This document shows positions 1 to 11,900 of a DNA stretch of 64,000 nucleotides, in pieces. The DNA is from Anisus vortex (Eukaryota; Mollusca; Gastropoda; Planorbidae), in contig OX421505.1 in assembly GCA_949126835.1 (NCBI GenBank), positions 2,537,587 through 2,601,586 on the forward strand, in the 5' to 3' direction. Made by a program: the position numbers and the translations under genes. Under the pieces are notes generated by a model. The model was not told the DNA's origin. It searched no databases and worked only from the letters and a program-made list of their open reading frames with translations. Every line of letters begins with the position of its first letter. The first letter of the stretch is position 1.

Positions 1-494
1 TTTGGTTCCGATAGTTCCATTAGAGTTTCTTCAGTGACATTGGCTTCTGTCGTTATTTCTTCAGTCAGTCTGGTTTTGTTTCTTACCGGCAGTTGAAACA
101 TCATTCAATCGCGAAAAGAAATAAGAAATTTTCTTCATTTCCAAAGAGGGCTAAGAAATAATTATTACTTAAATTATCAATTTCTAACTACACTCGTTTT
201 AATTTCTTTAAGTCTTTATTATTACAGTCAAATTTTGAAATTTTAAAAGCATTAGGCCTACGTCTTAAAAACAAGCATGATCAGAAATGGGTTAATTACC
301 AGTGACGTAATATGACGAGTGTGTGCGGAAAGCAGTTTCGCATTTTATATTTTAATTCTTATTGCGCGCAATTTTAAAATAATTCAAATTTAAGAAATTA
401 ATAATATAATAAATTAATAATAAAAGTTAAATACAAGAAATACATTAAAAAAGCTGCCGGTACGCCGTACCGATGCGTACCGTCACAAAAAAGC

Positions 495-495
495 C

Positions 496-550
<55 letters not shown>

Positions 551-551
551 G
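495..551. repeat. (TA)n microsatellite
   Basis: An almost uninterrupted run of alternating T and A, adjoining the left end of a LINE 3' fragment. It opens a meaningless YIYIYI reading frame. Confidence 0.9.
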
Positions 552-745
552 GGCCTATTTTTTTCTTGTATGATAAATTATGGTATGATAGTTTGCGCGA
601 ATGTCTATTGTGTTTGAGTAAGCTTACAAAAAAATGGTTCTTTAATATTGTTTTAAGTACCGGTATGCTGAAAGACGGAATTTATGTAATCAAATAAAAT
701 TTCCATTTATTTGGATCAATAAAGCAATCTTATCTTAGCTTATAT
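551..745 (+). mobile_element. LINE 3'-end fragment (tail family shared with 56138-56510)
   Basis: This matches, in opposite orientation, the sequence at 56138-56310. Both share the tract that reads ATCAATAAAGCAATCTTATC at the element 3' end, preceded by the same sequence (GCTGAAAGACGG... and the ATTTCCATTTATTTGG tract). The tail is an AATAAA signal followed by a short ATCTT-type simple repeat, typical of LINE 3' ends. No reverse transcriptase remains in this copy. Confidence 0.7.
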
Positions 746-783
746 ATATATATTTATTAATGTTATAATATGTGAAAAGCATG

Positions 784-1073
784 TAATAATAATGAAAAAG
801 CGTAGGCGATGGATTGGCCATGTGCTGAAAAGAGAGGAAGGGAACATTTGCAAGACAGTCCTACACTGGACTCCAGAAGGAAAAAGAAAGAGATAGGTCG
901 ACCAAAAGTAGCCTGGCGCAGAACTGTGGAGTCGGAATTAAAGGAATTGTGGTCACTCCTGTGGTACGATCGGAATTGTCGCACGTGACGGAGAAAAATG
1001 GAAAGACTTTCTTGCTGCCCTATGCGCCCACGGCGTTATGGGCAGTAAGTAAGTAAGTAAGTTAGTATGTAGA
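784..1073 (+). mobile_element. RTE-like LINE 3'-terminal fragment
   Basis: Read on +, it encodes a degraded C-terminal LINE motif (RRRWIGHVLKR, HWTPEGKRKR, then GRPK-W-R), the same motif seen at the C-terminus of the LINE at 35725-37297. It ends in a (GTAA)n tail after GGCGTTATGGGCA. It is a 5'-truncated, frameshifted relic. Confidence 0.75.
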
Positions 1074-2320
1074 CCTAAATATAGTTTCTAAATTGTATTT
1101 TAGTTTGCCTTGCTGGTTCATATAAGCCAGCCGCACGGCCACGTTGCCCTTCAGAAAAAAAGACAACAATTATCCCCATTCCGTACTGCCCTATGCCCTA
1201 TGCCACTTTTACGTCAGATAAGGGCCCTTTTTATGTAGGCTTAGGCTCCCCCCTTGTAGTTACGGTGCAGGGCTGCATTAGAGACGGACACACACGTGTT
1301 ATGTGTTGTGTGTTTTTGTTTCGGTTGGGTCACGCAAGGGGCTTAGACGGGATGAGACCGGTCGACAGTTCATGCCGAACATATAGTGTGATGTGTCAAT
1401 CGTAGGTGATACAGCAGAGTTCGTTCTTCGAGATCTGATAGAGAAAACTCGTCTCTTTTTTTTTCTCAGTTCAAGGGGGGTTCAAGTCTGGTTATTATGT
1501 TAAGCCAACACCCAAAATCGTGAGTCTCCCCTTCCCCCCCCCCCCCCTGGGTTTTTTAAGTAAGACATCCTAACCCACTCCTTCCAGGAGAAAGAACTCT
1601 GGTTATTTGTCCCAGATACTAAAATTTGCCAGGTCCATATTGTATTTCGCAGGCCTATGGATCTAAATCTTTTCATGCTTGATTGATTGTTTGTTGTTGT
1701 TTGTTCCAACTGTAATTGATCAGATTCTAAAATATTATTGATGCATGGACTTTAAGTTACATTAGACCTGTTTTGAATGTGTATTAATTGTTTATATAAT
1801 AATTAATTAATGCGCTTTTTACTCATATCTTTTTTTTTTGGCAATAGAGATATTTAATTATTTTTTTTAAATGATAGATAAGATAATTTAGATAAACCCG
1901 ATAAAACTAAGACTAACCAAGATGAAATTCTAAATTGTATAGCTAGCCTACTTACCACTGACTACCAGGGCAGCTATAACGGAAAGTATCAGGGTATACA
2001 TTTTGTTTATTGCAACCGATCGCTTGCACCAATGTATAGAGTCTGATAGATTAAACCCATAAATGTGTCTTTGGACCACGTGATGTTCCCTACGTACGTC
2101 AGAAGACACCTACGCACCTGTTGGTGGTAAACCAACGTGGCAGCTTTAAAAGAAGGATTTTCAAACACACAAGTTTGGATAATCCTATTTGTGGCTAAGC
2201 CATAATTTGCTAAATCTCTAATGCATTAGATAGAGAGTTAAGACTTAAGACATCGTGGCTACAGTCTAGTGTCTATACATGCATATGTTTTCTTTAAACT
2301 ATGTGAAGGATTATTTCTAG

Positions 2321-2456
2321 TACTATGAGGCACAGTCGCCTAGCTCGTCTAGGTCCCGGGTTTGAATCACGTTGATGGCTAGGAACTTGATTCCTGCTCT
2401 GATGGATAAAAGGGAAAAAAGGCAGCTAGGGCTGGCCAAACAATCCCCTAGTAGGC
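2321..2456 (+). mobile_element. Degenerate tRNA-derived SINE
   Basis: It shows a diverged B box (GGTTTGAATCAC) followed by the family body (GATGGCTAGGA, CTCTGATGG, GGCAGCTAGGGCTGGCC, AATCCCCTAGTA). It is shorter and more diverged than the intronic copies further along. Confidence 0.55.
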
Positions 2457-2458
2457 CT

Positions 2459-2740
2459 ACAGGGGTCGGCAACCTTTTGATAATAGTGTGAGTGTCCATG
2501 TGGAACTCCGGATTCCAAAATCCAGAGCACATCCTACAACCCAGTCCACTCTGCGGAGAATCTCGAAACCAGGTCTTGCATCGATGTGCCACCGTGCAGG
2601 GAAAGCTGAGAGACCGGCGGGTCTTGCTGGTCCGAACAGTAAACAAAACTGCCCGGGTTCTAGCCCTGTCACTAATGAATCCCTGCCGCCCTGCAAGAGT
2701 TTTTGGGCTTAGTGGGAGTAATAATATTTTATCTAGAATC
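2459..2740 (-). repeat. Dispersed repeat of unknown class, shared with 60110-60400; hAT-like end at 2459
   Basis: Sequence beginning CAGGGGTCGGCAACCTTTTG at 2459 resembles the terminal inverted repeat of the hAT-like element at 30172. The right part (about 2570-2740, read on -) matches 60110-60400, including CTCTTGCAGGGCGGCAGGG and GGGCTAGAACCCGGG. Here the GGCAGGGATT segment is present once, whereas at 60165 it is expanded into a minisatellite. No matching right terminal repeat was found. Confidence 0.55.
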
Positions 2741-3206
2741 TGTTCAAACTTATACAAGCTCTGCGGCAAAAATGTCTAGTCTTCCCAAAACGGTCAAGTT
2801 CAACAGAAATACGGGACTGGAAGTCTAAGCGAAAAAAGACAAATGTGGATGGATGAAGATGTTTAAATATCAAAATATATTCTGTTCTTAAATTATAATA
2901 GGCTATATTAGTAGTAATGTTCCCTTTCTTGACAATGGCAGTAGTACAAAAATAATTTTGAAAAAAAAATATTTAAATAACATAACTAGTGAGCCTAATG
3001 TTTGATACATAAACAGCTTGTATTTTAATGCTTTTATTAAAATAGCTTTGGAAAGTGGGGGGGGGGGGGGGGGGGGGCTGGATATGAACGGATTATAACC
3101 TAAAATATCGATTCTTTATCTCTGTGCGAGTTTTAAAACTTAATTAAGCTTAGACAATCCTTTGGCAAAGGATTAGTTTTAATATATTTCATTCTTTAAG
3201 CCGCTT

Positions 3207-3415
3207 AAAGGACTATCTTATCTTAACTTAGGTGTATGGGCCTATATGTTACAGACGCTACTTCTATACATAAAGTTATTGAAATCTATCCTTTATCCAT
3301 TGTTCTTGTCTTGCATTTAGAATAGTATTTTAAATAAAGTTAAGTTACTGGTTTGCTCAGGTAACCCATTCCACACACAGGTGCCACTAGAGGAGAAAGA
3401 GAACTTATATGGGCT
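3207..3415 (-). mobile_element. CR1-like LINE 3'-end fragment
   Basis: Reverse-complement similarity to the 3' end of the LINE at 40796-43340. It shows the equivalents of AAGTTACTGGTTT, GGTAACCCATTCCA and the tail TATCTTATCTTA. It is 5'-truncated with no intact reading frame. Confidence 0.6.
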
Positions 3416-3697
3416 TGTTATTGCACTAGTGTTTTTTTTTTTCTGTTTTTTTTCCACAATATTTATTGGTTTGTCTGCAGCTTTTCTTCTCACCTTGATC
3501 CAGAAATTGCCTTATTCACACTCCACTGTGATCAGTTCTGTGAAGAAATACACACATTTGGCAGCAGGGCATTTTCCACAATGAGTCACACACGGACGAG
3601 GACTATGTCATCCAAGCAGTGTTCACTTTATGCACATTCCCCACCACATGATGTCTGCAGACATTTTAATACTTTATCTGGTAGCTTAATTAGCCGA

Positions 3698-3809
3698 TTT
3701 CCAATCGGGCACACCACGTCATATCGACGAGAAAACAACGTGAAAACCACGAAAACACGTGGAACCCACGTTTTTTTCCTCGTCGATATGACATGGTGTG
3801 CCCGCTGGG
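3698..3809. repeat. Hairpin / palindromic MITE-like sequence
   Basis: Arms near 3704-3730 and 3779-3805 are inverted copies of GGGCACACCACGTCATATCG and its continuation, with one mismatch over about 25 bp. The spacer contains further CACG-rich sub-palindromes. It is compatible with a small foldback element; no clear target duplication was seen. Confidence 0.6.
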
Positions 3810-4158
3810 TTGGAAGGACCCTATTACGACAGCAGAATCGCCAAGTCATGTGTCAGTAGTGCATGCACGGACCTTCATGGTCATGCATTTAAAAACACAA
3901 CAGATCTAGCCAGCCTGTCAATGGGATGCATTTCTTAACATATTGTTAGTGGCTTGATCATTGTAACTCGTCTTTTTTATCCTTGTAGGCTTTTTACACG
4001 GAAACCACAAGACTGTACGCTACAATGACAACAGTATTGACACTCTACACTGTGTTCCAACAAATGAATTACTTTATTACAATTAAAAACATTAAACAGT
4101 TCATGAGACATCACACGAGAATTGCTATATCATATATCTCTCAAAAACATTGACTTAA

Positions 4159-4231
4159 CCCTTATAGTCCCGGGCGCGTATATAGCGGAACTGAAGGCAG
4201 CATAGATAGAAGTAGGTCGTTACGGGAAGGG
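4159..4231. mobile_element. Micro-MITE, piggyBac-like (TTAA-flanked)
   Basis: A 73-bp element flanked on both sides by TTAA (4155-4158 and 4232-4235). Its ends are CCCTTATAGTCCCGGGCG and ...GGGAAGGG. The internal ACTGAAGG-to-GGAAGGG part matches the right half of the 570-bp element at 12461-13030, so it is an internally deleted relative. Confidence 0.7.
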
Positions 4232-4609
4232 TTAATCTTATCCACACTGGTCACTGACCCAATTTCTTTTACACTTCGTTCCACACCACTACCTATTTCA
4301 AACCGTGACCTCCTTTCGCTCCCCCGTTATAAAACCCGTGCATTCTTTTCTCAACTGCTAGCACTGTGTCCCCAGTTTTCTTCTTTTGTTTATTTTTCAT
4401 AGTGTGACAATCATAGAGGTCAAATCGAGATCTACCACAAGGGGGGAGCGATGAGAGACAGTCAGCTTGTAAACTAGAAAAAGACACCTGTAAATAGAGA
4501 GTAGAGCGGCCAGCTGACCCTGTGGTTAGTCCACCGGGCTGTCAATCGACACGGGGGGGGGGGGGATTTCAGTTATTTTACTAATATTGATACTATGATA
4601 CAGTGACTA

Positions 4610-4672
4610 TCAAAACCGGTTTTCAGTTTCAAAACCGGAATCCGGTATTCCGGTTTTCGTTTAACATCCCTA
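4610..4672. mobile_element. Transposon end fragment (CCGGAATTCC / AACATCCCTA family)
   Basis: The right end TTTCGTTTAACATCCCTA, preceded by runs of CCGGTTTT and CCGGAATCCGG, matches the end of the relic in intron 6 (15060-15120). This copy is only a terminal fragment. Confidence 0.5.
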
Positions 4673-4675
4673 AAT

Positions 4676-5195
4676 AGAAGGGAGTTGTACGAGAATTATA
4701 TGGCAGCTTCCATCCTCAAGGGATGATGACGCAGTCTCCTTTTCCTCTGCCCCTCGCCTTACTCCTGGCTCGCTTCTCTTCACTACTTTCTGTGAGGGTG
4801 GCTTCTGCGGCTTGAGTGCCCTCGCGCACCTTGGACCGCCAGGAGGTGCGTTCCTCAGCAAGGCCCTCCCACGTTTTGTGGTCAATGTGTGGAATGTGTG
4901 CAAGTAACAAGTCTTTTTTGCAGAAGTCTTTAAAACGTAGGCAAGGGCGACCTCTTTTTTATTGTTCCAGCTGCCAGCTCTCCATACAGCAGTGCTCTTG
5001 GGATACGTTCCGGACCCATCCTGTAGACATGGCCTATCTATTGCAGGCGCCTCTCACTCACGATTTAGTTCATACTCAGCATATGGCTTCTCAACCTGAG
5101 CACCTTCCCATTTGTGACTCTTTCCTGCCATTTGATGTGGAGTATCCTACGCAAGTAGGCTATACGAGAATTACAAAGACAATTAAATACTAAAA
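4676..5195 (-). mobile_element. LINE C-terminal fragment
   Basis: Read on -, it encodes a degraded LINE C-terminus: KKRGRPCLRFKDLLQK, then THKTWEGLAEERTSWRSKV-like residues and a charged tail. This is the widespread GRP-(K/R)-x-KD...WE-LA-DR-xWR pattern. Part of it (4690-4910) has a close second copy at 60786-60995. Frames are broken. Confidence 0.6.
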
Positions 5196-5864
5196 GTATT
5201 ATGTAACGCAATGCATATGTCCCTACCTAAAAAATTAAATTATATAGAATATAATAGAATAATAGACGCACAAAGGCTTTCAAAATACGGAGGCTACCAA
5301 AATATGTTTAAATGCTTTAGCTATTTTAAACATTGTTTTCACTTTAGAAATGAGATTTCGAAATGGGACCTATTTTCTAAAAGTTGTTACTTTCCAACAA
5401 TAAAAGATTTGGCATTTAAAAAAATTCATTTTGGCTCAAATAATTTTAGGCTGGTCACAAATGATGTTATTGACAACTCTTCTTCTTGAAATGTAGCACA
5501 TAGATAAGGTCGGATTCTGCCGTATATATAGATCTAGGCTAGGCCTAACTACTAAAACAACAGACTGATGCGGTACGCAGTTATACACAAAATGTATAAA
5601 GAAAGATAAAGGCACTATTTTAGGTAGACAGGGAAAAAAATAACATTAAACAAACAAATAAATAAATAAGCTAATACGTGCATGTTATCAGCGAGGTTGG
5701 CAGCACTGTAAGGATGTTTCCGGTAACACAGGGGACGTAACTTTAATCGAATCCACCATATTGCATACAAAACAAATGCGCGAAAGGGCTTAGGTTACTT
5801 CCTCCTAGCAGGAAATTTGCATCCTTCATAGGAAAAGGAAGCGTTAACTAGACTAAATATTGAC

Positions 5865-5981
5865 ATGATAGGAGTGCAAGATTTCGTTCGAGAAACATGG
5901 GAGGATTTCAAATCACCAACAACCTCCACTTTTGCCAGCAAAATGGGACAGTGCCGTCATACGGTGTCAATGCTAGAGGAA
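5865..5981 (+). CDS. ASAP: ASAP exon 1 (N-terminus, start of BAR region)
   Basis: Encodes residues 1-39, starting [15 protein letters not shown] and ending in MLEE. This aligns with the conserved N-terminus of ASAP proteins (ISVSEF-AET-EDY... QCR-TV). The ATG at 5865 is the first in frame after the TAG at 5829, with G at -3. The donor is GAA|GTGAGT, phase 0. It is too short to be found by length alone and was located by continuity with exon 2. Confidence 0.88.
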
Positions 5982-8900
5982 GTGAGTGAAGATCATGTTT
6001 GAGTTTGTTTGTTTTCTTCATTTCAGCAGCTGACCACTTTAATTTTTGCCTTCAGTAGTAGGCTATTCTCTGTATAAAAGTGTATTCTCAGCTTTATTTG
6101 CAAATACTTGAAATAGGCCTATTCAATTATCATAATAAAGTACATCTACTATAGTACTACCGATCATATAGACTATAAAAAAATTGTCAATTGAATTTGT
6201 TTGGTCTGCTATGACTGGATAAATAATATTGATATTTATAATAAAATTAAAAAACGCCCACTACTCCTGCCTCTGGTATTGTAAAAAGACCTAACTATTT
6301 TTAAGCTTTAGGCCCTTGAGGCCCCTTGGCTTTTGTATGTCTTGGATGACAATGATTTGTGCTTTTTACATGTAGACTTACTGATAGTACTGATACTGAT
6401 GGCCTATAAATATAAATTTATATAAAGAATAAACACTTCACATGTGTCTCATGTGAGAGTATTTTATAATTAGGTCTATTTTCAGTTAGGCCTATATAAT
6501 TGAATAATTGGGGTGACGATCTGAAAATTCCAGTATATAACACTCAGCATTATGCCCAGAATTTGCAACTGATGTACAGGGGTGGACCAGGGGGGCAGGC
6601 CAAGATCCTGTCTGGCACCAGCCGATAGGGCGTGCAGGGTAATGTAGGATAGGTCGCCGCACTACCTGCACTACATTACTTTTCCTCACTGCGGATTCCC
6701 CTGGGATCATTATTATTATAATAGATACAGAACTGCATATAAATATAGACATTTTATAGTTGAGTATAGTATAATATAGTCTCATATCTTTGCTTTTGCA
6801 ATATGTTTATTAAATACCTTAAAGACGAAAATGTTCTGCTAAACTAGTGTGTCAGCTTATGTTCATGGCTTCATAATTTTGTGTGTACCCCGAGCCCCAT
6901 GATCTTGTGATCACGAGAGAACAGGAAAAAACACAATATATAGCAGGCGATTTTGGCCAGCGCAGCACTGTCATGATTTTCTATTTAACAGTATATTCCA
7001 AACAAGTGTTAGGTTATGTCCATTCATTTCCACATAGGGCTCAGTGTTATGCAGAAATATTACAATACTGAATTTACCATAGAGGCCTATATAAGGCAGG
7101 TTTCACAAAATGGCCACCAAAGGGTTACCTTTTTTTCAATATTTGAAAAAAAATAATTTTATGTATAAAATGCTTTCTTTTTTACATGTTTGTGTTTATA
7201 TGTAATAAAAGTATCAGCAAAATCAATGTTGTGAGTTTTTATTTTATTTTAGTGTTGTTTATTATATTTTTTATGGTGTTCCACGTAATCAATCTTGCAG
7301 ATCCCAATTCCCCTTTTTTTGTACCTACTTTAAAAGTTTTAATTAAAAGTATATAAAATCAAAATTTACGCGATTTCTGAATGTTTTTCATTTACACATA
7401 TATTATAATATGCTACACTTGCATTGAAAGTCGTTACAGATGTTTATTTTTTTTTAAAATATATATTTTAAATCTCCTATTTTTTTACATCGCGTCTGTA
7501 AGAATTTCTCCATTCACGGCCCTAGGCCTAAAATTCGATCTAAAAATATATAAGTCACTGTAGATTTCTAAAACTTTCCAAATTTAACCCAAATATATAT
7601 TTATTCATAAATACGGCATTATTTTTAAATATTCTGCCACAAATTTCAGTTTATACCCCACTAAATCATATATGTTCATTACGAAAACGTGATCGGGAGG
7701 CAGAATTTTACGTGAAACACACAAAGTTGAATCGATTTTTCGTTAATTTTCAAATGCGCTCGAGTTAATTTTAACATATAAATCCAATCAGATGGCCGTT
7801 TTGTTCTATTTGATACATTTGCCGACTCAAAAAATACGTTTTTCAATTTAATATTAATATTTTACCCGTGTCTGCGAGATATGTGGCATCCAGGTTGCGT
7901 TGAATACAGCCGAGGACCACGCCGCTCGGCCGTTACCGATAATTTACTCTAAAACGCTATTACGCATTTTATTTTGGATTTCCAAGTTCTAAATTACGAT
8001 TTAAATAAACACAGCAATATTATTAAATGTTTTAAAACTAAATTTACGCGAACGGTAATTGTTTAAACGTAAAAAACATATCTCTCCACGCTTTTCACTA
8101 ACACAACGTTTTAAGAACAAAATGGCCGCCATTTTGTTTATTTCCGAGTTTCAACGCAACCTCTGGCCTATGACCCCAGGATGCAAAATTATTAGTTAAT
8201 TTGTGAAATTAATAACAAAATACAACACAAATGATGATATTTTACGTTTTATAAGTTTATTTTTCATAAAAATAAAAAAACAACACAATATTGTAGGTTT
8301 TAATAATATTTTGCAGCTGTTTAGTCTTGTGTATTTTTTAGCGCCGGCAACAATTCTGCCGACGAAATTTCCCGATCTTAAAATTATTAACTATAAAACA
8401 TTGGAAAGTCAGCTGATTTTCTAACCTTCATATTCGGATTCCTCAGTTTCTAGGCTTTAAAATGATATATAATACAGTAATAAAGCTTTAAATATTTTTT
8501 TGTAAAAAAAAGGGAACTTTTGAAAACCTTATTGTGAAACCTGCCATAAAGGATGGAAACAAGCAGCTGACCTTGTTATAATATAATTTAAATTTATAAG
8601 TAAAGTACCCTTGGGACCAAAGTGATCATAGGGCTGGTGAAGCAGTGTTCACCAGTTTCTGTGGCATACTAGGGGATGTGTGGCCAGCACAATGCCCAGC
8701 CGCCTTTACTTTACCCCAACTAATGTCAGGTACCCATCAGAGCTGGATAGACTCAGGGACATATGTGACCCGTTCCCACAAAAGGAGACATAAGTGGTTT
8801 TTTCAACATTTTAAGTTATATATATCGTTTGAAAGGGCATTGAATAGGCTTTATTTTAATACCAAATTTATTATTATACGTCAATAATTCATTTTTCTAT

Positions 8901-11900
8901 GACACTTACTATCACTTAGAACAGAACTAGTCAGACAAAAAAACAAGAGTTTCGAGAAAACGCGTTTTAAAGTTAATGCATTTGAAAATGTCTAAACTCT
9001 ATAGCAACCAGATTCGTAATATCTATATTTACATACCAATCGAAAGGGCATTCAATTATCTTTTTAGTGGTGTATATATACGATATTATTTTATAATAAA
9101 ACTGAAAAAAAAATAATACAAAATCACATCTCTCAAAGAATTTAACAGTGAAGCTATGCCGCTCTCCATTGTGTGAAATTTTCATAATATCGAAAACGGA
9201 AAGCCTAATTCTTTACCGCATTGTATCCCACTAGCCAATCAGCGAATTTGTATTGGAAAAATATGGTATCGTAACCAATGATCAATTTATAAACGAATTT
9301 TCATTGGATAGAAAGAAAGGAATTGTTTATCCCAAACTTCAGGCTTAAATATTTTCTGATTGGTTTCTATAAATAAATAGTGATCGCAAGAAAATTCCTG
9401 AGAAATTCCTTTTCATTGATATATAATGTTATGGGGTTCTGTCAGGGTTTAGGTACAAAACAATAGGTTAAATAAAGTCGAATTTTAGTGAACGTATGCT
9501 AAATTCTAAATCACATGTTGATCAAACTAATTAATTAAAGTATTTTTAAGTATAAAAAATATAAAAAAAACATATAAATTATGATTTAGAAATGGATAAC
9601 CTAGTATTTACAAAAATAAAAAAAATTCACCGGAAAGACCCCCACAACACAAAAACACTCGTAGCACAAATTAATATTTCCGACTTATGTCACCTTTCGT
9701 CAGAACGGGTCACTTATAAATTTATAAGGAAAGGAAAAAATCTCCCTGGAACCAGTTTCACTAACATAGGCCTATTTTCATTAGCCTACTAGTAAAAACA
9801 ATTATAATAGGCCCTCTGAAGCCTAGTACATTAGGGCTAATATATTTTTTTTTAAATTCACAGAAATGTGGGCATTATAATATTTTGTGGTGTGTCCTCC
9901 TGTGTTAAAAATTAAAAGGTTATTTAGTCTATTATAAGCTTAGGTTTTTGTAATGTGTTTGTGCCATACTTATTAATTATCAATATATGTTCTACACCTG
10001 CTGGCGTGGTGTAAATAATGATTGTTATTATCTCCTGCTGGGCATTGTTCTGGCCACACGTCCCGTAGTGTGCCATGGCCACAGAAACTGGTGAACGTTA
10101 CTTCACTGGCCCTAAGTTGAATTTGGTCCTATGGGATACTTTACTTACTGTGTTTGTTGGAAGCGCAATATAAAAGAAAATTTCTATTATTATTATAAGT
10201 AAGCTTATGAAAACTTATATAATACTTATTATTATAGCAAAAAAAAATTTAGCCTGGTGGAATATGGGATTAATAGTCTTATTAAATAGACCTTTAGGAT
10301 TTCAATAAGGCTAATGGATGGATCAAGGCTAGGGATGCTAATATCTTTTTTGTTTCTCAAAAATGTTTTTGTATCTCTTTATCCCCCTCTTAATGTATGC
10401 AGGCCTTTAGAGTGAAAATAATGCAATAGTACATTAGAAAAGTGACCATCCGAGCTATGATAAACTGCACCAACGACGTTTAGTGAGCTGTGATGACTGG
10501 AATGACAAAAAACCTGTACTACAAAATGATCTAGTTGGTTGATAAAATAAAGGACGCATTATAAGAGCAATTTTCAATAAGTTTTGTATGAATGAGCCCT
10601 TTTTAATGTTTATTAGACAATTTTAAAATCTTTAAAAAAAACTTTTAAATTTGATTGAAAGGACAAAAAAACAACAAAAAAAACAAGTGAATTATCAGAA
10701 ATTTAGACTTGTGTAATATAATATAGATCAGTGGATGTTACTGGTTGCACAAATAAAAACAAATATTTATATTTATGGGTATAGTGTGAATACAAGCCCA
10801 GTCGTACCTAATGGCTTTTTGTCTGTTCGGAATGTTCAGCGTCAGTAGGAAAACTCAGATTTCGCTTCTCAAGTACTTGCATTAAAATGATGCTCAGAAG
10901 ACTCATGTTAATTGTAACCTTACATTCTTATTGTCAATGCTTCACAATCAGCATCAATTAGCTTATTATTTATGAGGGCTGTAACTCTTGTTTGTGTGTG
11001 TTTGTTTCAGACTCTAGACTTGGACCGAAGCAGCCTGACAAAGATGAAGAAATCTGTCAAGGCCTTGTACAACACTGGGAACAGTAAGTATTCATTTAGC
11101 TCGGCTCTGTATGTTTAAAAGTTGTTTTTTTTTTAAATGACACATTATCCCCCCCCCTGTATACAGTAGTTGCTGTAGACAGTAGTAAACATTGGTAATA
11201 TTTTTTTTTATGTGGGGAAAGATGTATAGGAGGGAAATCCACATTAAAAAAAAAAAAGTTTATATAACTCAAAAAACATTGTGTGCCAACTTGAAGATCC
11301 CAGTACCGTGTTGACAAATGCCAGACTTTTCTTTCCCCACCTGTGGCCTGCCTATTGTGTTGGCTACATAATCTCATGAGTGCCACATCCACAAAAAAAA
11401 AACAACAACATTTAACTTCTTGTCACCCTAACACTTATTGTGTAGAAGATAAAGTTGTACATTCATGTGGCATGTATTGTGATTAAAACCCTGTTTGAAG
11501 AATTAAACTCAGTGGTTCTCAACTGAGATTAACTGCAGCCCTATAATTTGGCTTTGCAAATGCACTATTACACCCATTTCAAAATCCACCATTCCTTCTT
11601 TACAGTCTGTAATATATATATAAGATACAAGATAAAAGCGCCATTTGGTGCACACATTTCTTTGTGTTTATGATGATGTGCATTGGTGTGATTACAACAG
11701 GGGTCTGTAAGCCACTTTTCCTTAAGATAGAAAGATTTAAAAACTCGAATGTTGGCCCGGTTGGGTGTGAAGTTAAAAGGGAAGTTGCACATTGACCCAC
11801 TGAGCAACTTTGTCCACTTATTTCTTGACGGTGTGGCCGAAGTCAAGAGGTTATTTATTTATATGTTTGACTTTTTGCCCTCGAGTCCACCCAACATAAA

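Larger units (their letters stand above)
1..5864. other. 5' flanking region, repeat debris, no supported gene
   Basis: No host exon could be supported here. The stretch holds a (TA)n microsatellite, LINE and SINE fragments, MITEs and hairpins listed separately. The remaining gaps (about 1-490, 1080-2320, 2770-3200 and 5200-5860) are AT-rich with homopolymer runs and nothing I recognise. The promoter and any 5' UTR exon of the ASAP gene should lie here. I see no convincing TATA box or CpG-rich block near 5865, so transcription start is unassigned. Confidence 0.6.
5982..11010 (+). other. Intron 1
   Basis: Holds the 4-bp-duplication transposon candidate at 7095-8545, SINE copies at 8598 and 10031, and otherwise AT-rich sequence. 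Two short related segments (around 8815-8885 and 9035-9110, both with GAAAGGGCATT-AAT) may be part of an unrecognised repeat. No further exon was found. Confidence 0.8.

Noticed and set aside
2323..2769. 148-codon frame on - as a host gene
   Set aside because: Covers a SINE relic and a dispersed repeat shared with 60110-60400; not a conserved protein.
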